Shown here piece after piece: positions 19,336 to 27,746 of a stretch of DNA of 64,000 bases. Within the stretch, counting starts at the first letter, position 1; each line of letters starts with the position of its first letter. The translations under genes and the position numbers were made by a program. Where the stretch lies: positions 98,987 to 162,986 of the forward strand of contig CANQYW010000003.1 in the NCBI GenBank assembly GCA_947628185.1. The letters are read 5' to 3'. This stretch comes from an uncultured Oscillospiraceae bacterium. GTDB lineage: Bacteria; Bacillota; Clostridia; Oscillospirales; Oscillospiraceae. The notes under the pieces were generated by a model. The model saw nothing but the letters and a program-made list of their open reading frames with translations, was not told the origin of the DNA and searched no databases.

Positions 19336-20004
19336 TCACACCTCCCCCTCGGGATTCAGCCTCGTGACCTTGTATATGCCGTCTATCTGCCGGAGCTCCG
19401 CCGACACCCCGTGGGGTATGTGCTGGTCGCACTCTATGACCATGAGGGAGTGGCCGCCCCGGCTGTCCCGCTCCATCCGGAGGGTGGATATATTGAGGCC
19501 GTACCAGGCCACCACCGCCGACACGCGGCTCACGTACCCCGGCTTATCCATGTTCTTAACTAAGAGCGTGGGCACGCTGCCGGAGAAACTTGTGCGGAGC
19601 CCATCGAGCTCAAACACGCGGATCATCCCGCCCCCCGGCGAGGAGGCCCCCACCTCCACCCGGCCGCCGTCGGCGCCCCAGGCCGTCACGAGGGCGCTGT
19701 TGGGGTGTACGTCCTTTAGGTGCACAGCGCCCATCTCAAACTCCAACCCGCGCTCTTCCGCCAGCTTAAAGCTCTCCGGTATCCGCTGGTCGTCGGGCTT
19801 TAGCCCCAGGAGCCCCGCCACTATCGCCCGGGGCGTGCCGTGGCCCTCCCCGGTGAGTGCGAAGGAGCCGGAGAGGAATATTTTCGCCCTCACGGGCTCC
19901 GAGCCCAGGAGACGCCGGGTTATCCTGCCTATGCGCACCGCCCCCGCCGTGTGGGAGCTGGAGGGGCCCACCATGATGGGCCCCAGAATATCAAAAATGG
20001 CCAT
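19336..20004 (-). CDS. sdaAB: L-serine dehydratase, iron-sulfur-dependent, beta subunit
   Basis: FDILGPIMVGPSSSHTAGAVRIG plus C-terminal ACT domain; start ATG at 20004. Confidence 0.95.
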   Translation of the reverse strand: MAIFDILGPIMVGPSSSHTAGAVRIGRITRRLLGSEPVRAKIFLSGSFALTGEGHGTPRAIVAGLLGLKPDDQRIPESFKLAEERGLEFEMGAVHLKDVHPNSALVTAWGADGGRVEVGASSPGGGMIRVFELDGLRTSFSGSVPTLLVKNMDKPGYVSRVSAVVAWYGLNISTLRMERDSRGGHSLMVIECDQHIPHGVSAELRQIDGIYKVTRLNPEGEV

Positions 20005-20020
20005 GCTATTCTCCAAAACT

Positions 20021-22009
20021 TTATGATATGTCCGCGAGGTCCAGGTACTTGTGTCCGTCCTGGGCGATGTGCTCCTTGCGGCCCTGGATGTTGTTGCCCA
20101 GCAACAGTTCAAAGACCTCGTCGGTGAGGGCGGGGTCCGTGGGCATCACCTTTATGAGACGGCGGGTCTCCGGGTTCATGGTGGTGAGCCACATCATGTC
20201 GGGGTCGTTCTCGCCCAGTCCCTTGGAGCGGTTGACGGTGTACTTCTTCCCCGCAAGACCCGCCAGGATGTCCGCCTTCTCCCGCTCGGAGTAGGCGAAG
20301 TACGTCTTGTCCCCGCAGTTTATCTCGTATAGCGGCGACTCCGCTATGAATACCCGGCCGTTCTCAATGAGCGCCGGCATTAGCCGGTAGATCATGGTCA
20401 AAATGAGTGTCCGGATCTGGTAGCCGTCGAAGTCCGCGTCGGTGCAGATTATGACCTTGCTCCACCGGAGCTCCGCCAGGTCGAAGGAACTGAGGTCGCT
20501 CTTTATCTTCGAGGGCACCGCCACGCCGCACCCCAGGACTTTAACGAGATCCGTTATGACGTCGCTCTTAAATATCCTGACGAAATCCGCCTTGAGGCAG
20601 TTTAGTATCTTCCCCCGGACGGGCATTATCCCCTGGAACTCCGCGTCCCGGGAGAGCTTGCAGGCGCCCACGGCCGAGTCGCCCTCCACGATATATAGCT
20701 CCCGGCGGGTGACATCTTTGGTGCGGCAGTCCACGAACTTCTGCACGCGGTTGGCGATGTCGATGCTGCCGGAGAGTTTCTTCTTCATGTTGAGCCGCGC
20801 CTTCTCCGCCTGTTCGCGGCTGCGCTTATTTACGAGCACCTGCTCCGTTATCCTGTCCGCCTCCGCCTTGTGCTCTATGAAGTAGACCTCCAGCTGGGAG
20901 CGGAAGAACTCCGTCATGGCCGTCTGAATGAACTTATTCGTGATGGCCTTCTTCGTCTGGTTCTCGTAGCTCGTCATGGTGGAGAAACAGTTGGTCACGA
21001 GGATGAGGCAGTCGGCTATGTCCTGGAAACTCACCTTCGACTCGTTCTTCTGGTACTTGTTCCCCTGCCGGAGGTATGCGTCCACGGCGGAGACGAAGGC
21101 GCTCCGGGCCGCCTTGTCCGGCGCGCCGCCGTGCTCAAGCCAGCTGGAGTTGTGGTAGTACTCTATTAAATTCACGGTGTTGGAGAAACAGAAGGCGGCG
21201 GAGAGTTTCACCTTGTACTCCGGCTTGTCCTCCCGGTCCCTGCCCCGGCGCTCCCCCTCGATGAAGTAGGGGGCGGTGAGGGGGTTATCCCCCGCTATCT
21301 CGGTGACGTAGTCGAGGATGCCGTGCTCGTAGAGGTACTCCTTCTCCTCGAACTTCGCCCCCTGCTGCCGCCGGTAGACGAACTTCACCCCCGGGTTCAC
21401 CACGGACTGTTTCTTGAGGACGTCCTCAAAATACTCCGTGGGGATGTTCGTGTCGGTGAAGACCTCCCTGTCGGGCCGCCACTTCATGAGGGATCCCGTG
21501 CGCCGCCCGCTGTAGGGCTCGCTCTTGAGGCCGCCGATGTTCTCGCCCCGCTCGAAGTGGAGGGAGAACTTCTTCCCGTCCCGCCAGACTGTCACGTCCA
21601 TGTACTCCGAGGAGTACTGGGTGGCGCAGGTACCCAGGCCATTGAGCCCCAGGGAGTACTCATAGTCCCCCCCGGCGTCATTTTTATATTTGCCCCCGGC
21701 GTAGAGCTCGCAGAACACCAGCTCCCAGTTGTAGCGTTTCTCCACGCTGTTCCAGTCCACGGGGCACCCCCGGCCGAAGTCCTCCACCTCGATGGAGCCG
21801 TCGGCGTAGCTCGTGAGGATTATAACGGAGCCGTGGCCCTCCCGGGCCTCGTCTATGGAGTTTGATAGTATCTCGAATACGGAGTGCTCGCACCCCTCCA
21901 GCCCGTCCGAGCCGAAGATGACCCCCGGCCTCTTCCGTACCCTGTCCGCGCCCTTGAGAGCGCTGATGCTCTCGTTGCCGTATTCCGCCGTCTTAGTCGC
22001 TTTTTTCAT
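20021..22009 (-). CDS. Divergent type IIA topoisomerase subunit B (ParE/GyrB-like)
   Basis: GADRVRKRPGVIFGS, EILSNSIDEA, GLNGLGTCATQY, toprim EGDSAVG and DADFDGYQIRTL. Confidence 0.92.
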   Translation of the reverse strand: MKKATKTAEYGNESISALKGADRVRKRPGVIFGSDGLEGCEHSVFEILSNSIDEAREGHGSVIILTSYADGSIEVEDFGRGCPVDWNSVEKRYNWELVFCELYAGGKYKNDAGGDYEYSLGLNGLGTCATQYSSEYMDVTVWRDGKKFSLHFERGENIGGLKSEPYSGRRTGSLMKWRPDREVFTDTNIPTEYFEDVLKKQSVVNPGVKFVYRRQQGAKFEEKEYLYEHGILDYVTEIAGDNPLTAPYFIEGERRGRDREDKPEYKVKLSAAFCFSNTVNLIEYYHNSSWLEHGGAPDKAARSAFVSAVDAYLRQGNKYQKNESKVSFQDIADCLILVTNCFSTMTSYENQTKKAITNKFIQTAMTEFFRSQLEVYFIEHKAEADRITEQVLVNKRSREQAEKARLNMKKKLSGSIDIANRVQKFVDCRTKDVTRRELYIVEGDSAVGACKLSRDAEFQGIMPVRGKILNCLKADFVRIFKSDVITDLVKVLGCGVAVPSKIKSDLSSFDLAELRWSKVIICTDADFDGYQIRTLILTMIYRLMPALIENGRVFIAESPLYEINCGDKTYFAYSEREKADILAGLAGKKYTVNRSKGLGENDPDMMWLTTMNPETRRLIKVMPTDPALTDEVFELLLGNNIQGRKEHIAQDGHKYLDLADIS

Positions 22010-22105
22010 GGATATCCACCTATATGTGCCCAATAATCAAATATATAGTATAACGCAAAACCCTTGTTTTAGCAATACCCCAAAAAACTGTCGAAATAGG
22101 TATCA

Positions 22106-22140
22106 AAAACCGCCCCAGGGGCTTATCCCCGGGGCGGTCG
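22106..22140 (-). terminator. Intrinsic terminator after XRE regulator
   Basis: ACCGCCCCaggggcttatccccGGGGCGGT with T5 on the - strand. Confidence 0.7.
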
Positions 22141-22157
22141 TCTCTCTCGGTCTCTCG

Positions 22158-22469
22158 TTACCGTCCTCTGCGCCAGAGGAGGTACTCCTCAAAACTCCGT
22201 ATCTCTTTGAGCTCCTCCTTCGTGAAATTCTCCAGCCGGCTGCGCTGGACATACGCCGGGTCCACGTTGGAGAGCCCCAGCAGATAGTCGGAGGAGACGT
22301 TGTAGAGCTTACATATCTTTACCAGCGTCTCGTGGTCGGGGGAACTTCTGCCCTGTTCCCATGCCTGGACCGTCTGCACGGATACATTCAGCTTTTGCGC
22401 GAGTTTGATCTGTGTGTCGCCGTGGTCCTTGCGGACCTCCGCGATCATCTCTCCAAGCACCGCCATCAC
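22158..22469 (-). CDS. XRE-family HTH regulator
   Basis: DTQIKLAQKLNVSVQTVQAWEQGRSSPDHETLVKICKLYNVSSDYLLGL. Confidence 0.88.
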   Translation of the reverse strand: MMAVLGEMIAEVRKDHGDTQIKLAQKLNVSVQTVQAWEQGRSSPDHETLVKICKLYNVSSDYLLGLSNVDPAYVQRSRLENFTKEELKEIRSFEEYLLWRRGR

Positions 22470-22508
22470 CTCACAACCAGTATAGTCATTTTTAGGAGTC
22501 CAAAATAT

Positions 22509-22562
22509 AACTACTAATAATATTGATATTTTTGCCGTTAAGTGTTATTATTCTTAGTAGTT
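22509..22562. promoter_or_regulatory. AT-rich inverted repeat between the XRE regulator and the methylase operon (candidate operator)
   Basis: AACTACTAATAATA ... TATTATTCTTAGTAGTT. Confidence 0.45.
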
Positions 22563-22604
22563 TTACTCTAAAGTATCAAGATTCCTATTAGGCGGGGCGG
22601 GAGA

Positions 22605-23282
22605 ATGGCGGAGCGGCAGATAAAGTCAAAACAGCGGGTGGCGGACCACGGCGAGGTCTTCACGAACCCCCGGGAGGTCAACGCCATGCTGGACCTGGTG
22701 AAACAGGAGACGGAGCGTATGGACTCCCGGTTTTTGGAACCGGCCTGCGGCGAGGGGGCGTTCCTGACGGCTGTGCTGGAGCGGAAGTTAGTGGCGGCCA
22801 AGCGGGCCTCCACCCCGCCCAGGCGCAAGAGCGCGGCGCCGGACGAGTACGAGGTGAACTCCGTCCGGTCGGTGATGAGCATATACGGCGTGGATATCCT
22901 GGCGGACAACGTGGAGATTTGCCGGGGGAACCTCTTTGACATCTGGGACAGGGATTACCGGGCGAACATGCGTGGCGATGCCCGGGAGTCCTGCCGGGAC
23001 CTTGTGCGGTACATATTGAAAAAGAACATCCTCTGCGGGGACGCCCTCACCATGCGCGAGGCGGACGGGGCGCCCATCATCTTCGCGGAGTGGAGTTTCG
23101 TGGGGAAGTACACCGTGAAACGCCGGGACTTCCGCTTGGACGAGCTCCTCTCCGGCCACGAGGAGCAGATGAGCATGGACATGCTGGAGTGGGAGTACGA
23201 CCCGGAGAGCCGGGCTTTCATCCCGAAACCCGTGCGGGAGTACCCCATAACGGACTACAGAGAGGTAGCGCGGTATGAGTAA
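22605..23282 (+). CDS. Small N6-methylase-like subunit (restriction-modification)
   Basis: QRVADHGEVFTNPREVNAMLDLV, SAM motif I RFLEPACGEGAFLTAVL, YGVDILADNVEICRGNL; no NPPY motif. Confidence 0.75.
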   Translation: MAERQIKSKQRVADHGEVFTNPREVNAMLDLVKQETERMDSRFLEPACGEGAFLTAVLERKLVAAKRASTPPRRKSAAPDEYEVNSVRSVMSIYGVDILADNVEICRGNLFDIWDRDYRANMRGDARESCRDLVRYILKKNILCGDALTMREADGAPIIFAEWSFVGKYTVKRRDFRLDELLSGHEEQMSMDMLEWEYDPESRAFIPKPVREYPITDYREVARYE

Positions 23283-24804
23283 CAGTCTATTCGAGTCCGC
23301 CTACAACCCGGACGTCCTGAGCTGCATAGCGAACCTCTCCAGCGACGAGATATTCACCCCGCCGGAGGTGGCAAACGCCATGCTGGACGCGCTGCCCCAG
23401 GAGCTCTTCCGGGACCCCGGCGTAAAATTCCTGGATCCGGCGGTGAAGTCCGGCGTTTTCCTCCGGGAGATAACGAAACGCCTCCTCCGGGGGCTGGAGG
23501 AGGCGATCCCGGACCTCCAGGAGCGTCTTGACCACATACTCCATGACCAGGTCTACGGCATAGCTATCACGGAGCTGACGAGCCTCCTGGCCCGGCGGAG
23601 CGTCTACTGCTCAAAATACCCGAACGGCAAGTTCTCCGTGTCGCGTTTTGACGACGTCCAGGGGAACATTCGGCTCAAAAACACGCCCCACCGCTGGAAG
23701 GACGGCAAGTGCGTCTTCTGCGGCGCGTCGGAGAAGGAGTACGGCGACGAGAAACGCGGGGGCCTGGAGTCCCACGCCTACGAGTTCATCCACACCACGA
23801 GGCCCGAGGAGATTTTTAATATGAGATTTGATGTGATAATTAGTAATCCGCCGTATCAGCTTAGTGACGGGGGTGGAGGTGGAAGTGCGTCTCCAATATA
23901 TCAATTGTTTGTCGAACAAGCAATGAAACTTCGGCCTCGCTTTCTGTCAATGATTATTCCGTCTAGATGGTTTTCTGGAGGCAGAGGTCTGGATGAATTT
24001 CGGAATAAAATGTTAACAGACAACAGATTACAATTATTGTTTGATTTTCCTGTTTCTTCCGAATGTTTTTCCGGTGTTGAAATAAAAGGTGGCGTGTGTT
24101 ACTTCCTGTGGAGTCGAGATTATCAGGGTCAATGCACAATTGTAACTTCTCGCAATGACGTTAAATCAACAATGACTAGAAGTTTGTTGGAAGATGGAAC
24201 AACGACTTTTATTCGTTATAATGAAGCAGTCTCCATATATAGAAAAGTTAAGTCAATGGGAGAAAAATCTTTTTCTACTCTTGTCAGCCCCTCTAAACCC
24301 TTTGGGTTAAGGACTTACATAACCGGGAATCGTACTTACCACCAGGGTGATGTAAAATTGTATGGAAACAAAAGTGTAGGATTTATTCCTCGTGCGGAAA
24401 TTCCATCGGGCCACGATTTGATTGATAAACATAAGGTATATATTACTTACGCATATGGAGCTGGCGAAGATTTTCCTCATCAGATTATTAACAAGCCATT
24501 TTATGGTGAGCCAGGTTCTGCTTGTACAGAAACTTACCTCGTTATAGGGCCTTGCGAAACAGAGAAAAATGCTCGTAATATCATAAGTTACCTATCAACT
24601 CGTTTCCTTCGTTTTCTCGTCCTTCTATTGAAGAATACACAGCATGCAACAAAAAATGTATATCAATTTGTCCCCATCCAGGACTTCTCCCGCCCGTGGA
24701 CTGACGCGGAGCTCTACGCCAAGTATGACCTGACGGAGGACGAGATCACCTTCATCGAGTCCATGATAAAGCCCATGGAGATTGGCGGTGACGGTGATGC
24801 CTAA
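23275..24804 (+). CDS. Eco57I-like N6-adenine DNA methylase subunit (restriction-modification)
   Basis: EIFTPPEVANAMLDALP, KFLDPAVKSGVFL, VIISNPPYQLSDGGGGG, IIPSRWFSGG; overlaps upstream stop by 8 nt. Confidence 0.85.
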   Translation: MSNSLFESAYNPDVLSCIANLSSDEIFTPPEVANAMLDALPQELFRDPGVKFLDPAVKSGVFLREITKRLLRGLEEAIPDLQERLDHILHDQVYGIAITELTSLLARRSVYCSKYPNGKFSVSRFDDVQGNIRLKNTPHRWKDGKCVFCGASEKEYGDEKRGGLESHAYEFIHTTRPEEIFNMRFDVIISNPPYQLSDGGGGGSASPIYQLFVEQAMKLRPRFLSMIIPSRWFSGGRGLDEFRNKMLTDNRLQLLFDFPVSSECFSGVEIKGGVCYFLWSRDYQGQCTIVTSRNDVKSTMTRSLLEDGTTTFIRYNEAVSIYRKVKSMGEKSFSTLVSPSKPFGLRTYITGNRTYHQGDVKLYGNKSVGFIPRAEIPSGHDLIDKHKVYITYAYGAGEDFPHQIINKPFYGEPGSACTETYLVIGPCETEKNARNIISYLSTRFLRFLVLLLKNTQHATKNVYQFVPIQDFSRPWTDAELYAKYDLTEDEITFIESMIKPMEIGGDGDA

Positions 24805-27682
24805 CGCCCCATTCTTCCCCCAGCGGCCGGACGCCCACCCCATGATATACGCCTATGAGGACACGAACCCCCAGTACCGGGGACTCCTCAAAGTCGGCTA
24901 CACAGCCGTGGACGTGGACCGGCGGGTGGCCCAGCAGTACCCCACGAAGCGCCCGGACGGCAGCGTGCCCTACAGGATAGTCCTCCGGGAGAGCGCCATG
25001 TACCCGGACGGTGGGTCCTTCACAGATAAGGACGTACATAGGGCCCTGAGGGCCCGGCACATCGCCGCCGCCGGAGGCGAGTGGTTCCGCTGCGGCGTCC
25101 GGGACGTGCAGGCGGCGGTGGTGGCCGTCCGCACCCGCACCGGGAACCCGGAGGGCCGCACCAGGACATTCAAGATGCGCCCGGAGCAGGAGGCGGCGGT
25201 GGAGCGCACGGCGGCCTACTTCAGATCCGTGGACCGGGAGGGCTCCAGCCGCCGTCCAAAGTTCCTGTGGAACGCCAAGATGCGTTTCGGCAAGACCTTC
25301 GCCGCCTATGAGCTGGCGAAAAAGATGGGATTTAAGAAGGTCCTGGTCCTCACCTTCAAGCCCGCCGTTCAGGCGGCCTGGCGGGAGGACCTCACGACCC
25401 ACGTGGACTTCGAGGGGTGGCAGTTCATCTCCCGGGACCCCAACAACCCCCAACTCACGCTGGATATCCAGTACCAGCAGGCGGACAGGCGGCGGCCCAT
25501 AGTCTGTTTCGGCTCATTCCAGGACTTCTTAGGTGTGGAGAAACAGACCGGCCGCATAAAGGCCAACAACGAGTGGGTACACACCACCAACTGGGACCTC
25601 GTGATATTCGACGAGTACCACTTCGGCGCCTGGAAGGAGAACGCCCGGAAACTATTCGAGCAGGACGAGGACGTCTACGAGGAGGACTTGAGCCGCTACG
25701 ACCGGGGCAACGCCCGCGACGAGGACTGGCTGCCCATCACCACGGACCACTACCTCTACCTCTCCGGGACGCCCTTCCGGGCCCTCAACTCCGGGGAGTT
25801 CATCGAGGAGCAGATCTACAACTGGACCTACTCCGACGAGCAGCGGGCCAAGGAGTCCTGGAAGGGGGACAATAACCCCTACGCCTCCCTCCCCCGGATG
25901 GTGATGATGACATACAAGCTCCCGGAGAGCATACAGAAGATAGCAAAGCATGGGGAGTTCGACGAATTCGACCTCAACGTCTTCTTCTCCGCCAAGGGGA
26001 GTGGCCCGGAGGCCCGGTTCGTCTACGAGGACTACGTCCAGAAGTGGCTGGACCTCATACGGGGCTCCTACATGGAGACCACCGTCACCGAGCTAAAACT
26101 CGGGGCGCAGAAACCGCCCATGCCCTACTCCCACGGTAAGCTCCTCAACGTGCTCCAGCACACCCTATGGTTCCTGCCGAACGTGGTCTCCTGCCAGGCG
26201 ATGGCGAATCTCCTGGCCCAGCGGCAGAACACGTTCTACCACGACTACAAGGTGGTGGTGTGCGCGGGGCCGGAGGCCGGCATAGGCGTCAAGGCCCTGG
26301 AGCCGGTGCTGGACGCCATGGGCGACCCCCTGGCGACGAAGACTATCACCCTCTCCTGCGGAAAGCTCATCACTGGCGTCACCGTCCGACCCTGGACGGG
26401 CATATTCATGCTCCGCAATTTAACGAGCCCCGAGACATACTTCCAGGCGGCCTTCCGGGTCCAGAGCCCCTGGGAGGTAGAGGGGGATGACGGGCGGCGG
26501 GAGATCATAAAGCGGGAGTGCTACGTCTTCGACTTCGCCCTGGACCGGGCCCTCAAGCAGATATCCGACTACAGCTGCCGCCTCAACATCACCGAGCAGA
26601 ACCCGGAGAAGAAGGTGGGGGATTTTATAAATTTCCTGCCGGTGCTGGCCTATGACGGCAGCGCCATGCGTCAGGTGAACGCGGCTGAGATACTGGACAT
26701 CGCCATGTCCGGCACCTCCGCCACGCTCCTCGCGAAACGCTGGCAGTCGGCGCTCCTCGTAAACGTTGACAACGAGACTCTCTCCCGGCTCCTGGCGAAC
26801 GAGGAGGCGATGGCGGCGCTCATGCGGATAGAGGACTTCCGCAGTCTCAACACCGAGATACAGACCATCATCAACAAGACCGAGGCCGTGAAGAAGGTCA
26901 TGAAGAGCGGCAAACCGCTCTCGGATAAGGAGCGGCGGGAGCTCTCAGAGGAGGAGAAGGACTACAAATCCCGGCGCAAGAAGATCCAGGACAAGCTCAT
27001 AAAGTTCGCCACCCGGGTGCCGGTATTCATGTACCTGACGGACTACCGGGAGCACAGCCTCAAGGACGTCATAACCCAGCTGGAACCGGCGCTCTTTAAA
27101 AAGGTCACGGGACTCCAGGTGAAGGATTTTGAGCTCTTGGTGTCGCTCAATGTCTTTAACGAGGACCTCATGACCGACGCGGTGTACAAGTTTAAGCGCT
27201 ACGAGGACGCGAGCCTCAATTACACCGGCATCGACCGCCACTCCCAGGATCGGAACGTGGGCCTCTTTTCCACCGTAATCACCCGGCAGGACTACGAGGC
27301 CATGTCCGGTCTCCTGCAAAGTTCCATGTTGGCGGAGCCCCCGGCGGAGGACGACGTCCCGGACGCGCCGTATTTTGTAAACGAGCCGGAGGAGGACGAG
27401 GAGTCCCCACCCCCCGCCCCGGCAAAGCAGCCCAGCGCCCGCCGCCCATCATATGTCCCCCCGCCCCCTCCGTCCCCACCGGCCCCCAAATCCCCAGCGG
27501 TGAAACCGCCTGTGGACCTCTCCCGTGTGGCCCTGGGCTCCACCGTCACCCACAAAGTCTACGGCGAGGGCGCCATCACCAGCCTGACCCAGGAGCGCGT
27601 GACAGTCAATTTCGGCGGCGCGGAGAAGACTTTCACCTTCCCCGACGCCTTCACCAGCCGTTTTTTGAACCTGAAGGGATAA
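24797..27682 (+). CDS. GIY-YIG (T5orf172-like) nuclease / SF2 helicase restriction protein
   Basis: N-term IYAYEDTNPQYRGLLKVGYTAVDVDRRVAQQ...HRALRARHIAAAGGEWFRC; Walker A-like WNAKMRFGKTFAAYELA; DEYHFG; motif VI-like TYFQAAFRVQSPW; C-term GSTVTHKVYGEGAITSLTQERVTVNFGG. Confidence 0.82.
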   Translation: MPNAPFFPQRPDAHPMIYAYEDTNPQYRGLLKVGYTAVDVDRRVAQQYPTKRPDGSVPYRIVLRESAMYPDGGSFTDKDVHRALRARHIAAAGGEWFRCGVRDVQAAVVAVRTRTGNPEGRTRTFKMRPEQEAAVERTAAYFRSVDREGSSRRPKFLWNAKMRFGKTFAAYELAKKMGFKKVLVLTFKPAVQAAWREDLTTHVDFEGWQFISRDPNNPQLTLDIQYQQADRRRPIVCFGSFQDFLGVEKQTGRIKANNEWVHTTNWDLVIFDEYHFGAWKENARKLFEQDEDVYEEDLSRYDRGNARDEDWLPITTDHYLYLSGTPFRALNSGEFIEEQIYNWTYSDEQRAKESWKGDNNPYASLPRMVMMTYKLPESIQKIAKHGEFDEFDLNVFFSAKGSGPEARFVYEDYVQKWLDLIRGSYMETTVTELKLGAQKPPMPYSHGKLLNVLQHTLWFLPNVVSCQAMANLLAQRQNTFYHDYKVVVCAGPEAGIGVKALEPVLDAMGDPLATKTITLSCGKLITGVTVRPWTGIFMLRNLTSPETYFQAAFRVQSPWEVEGDDGRREIIKRECYVFDFALDRALKQISDYSCRLNITEQNPEKKVGDFINFLPVLAYDGSAMRQVNAAEILDIAMSGTSATLLAKRWQSALLVNVDNETLSRLLANEEAMAALMRIEDFRSLNTEIQTIINKTEAVKKVMKSGKPLSDKERRELSEEEKDYKSRRKKIQDKLIKFATRVPVFMYLTDYREHSLKDVITQLEPALFKKVTGLQVKDFELLVSLNVFNEDLMTDAVYKFKRYEDASLNYTGIDRHSQDRNVGLFSTVITRQDYEAMSGLLQSSMLAEPPAEDDVPDAPYFVNEPEEDEESPPPAPAKQPSARRPSYVPPPPPSPPAPKSPAVKPPVDLSRVALGSTVTHKVYGEGAITSLTQERVTVNFGGAEKTFTFPDAFTSRFLNLKG

Positions 27683-27738
27683 AATAAAGCCCGAAACGCG
27701 CTCTCAAACTCTGAGAGTCCCGTTTCGGGCTTTATTTA
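27682..27738. terminator. Bidirectional intrinsic terminator
   Basis: AAATAAAGCCCGAAACG...CGTTTCGGGCTTTATTT inverted repeat. Confidence 0.85.
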
Positions 27739-27746
27739 TAGCATTT

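Noticed and set aside
22089-22096. TGTCGAA-like Spo0A box near the topoisomerase/XRE spacer
   Set aside because: A single 7-mer match in a downstream terminator region, too short to support.
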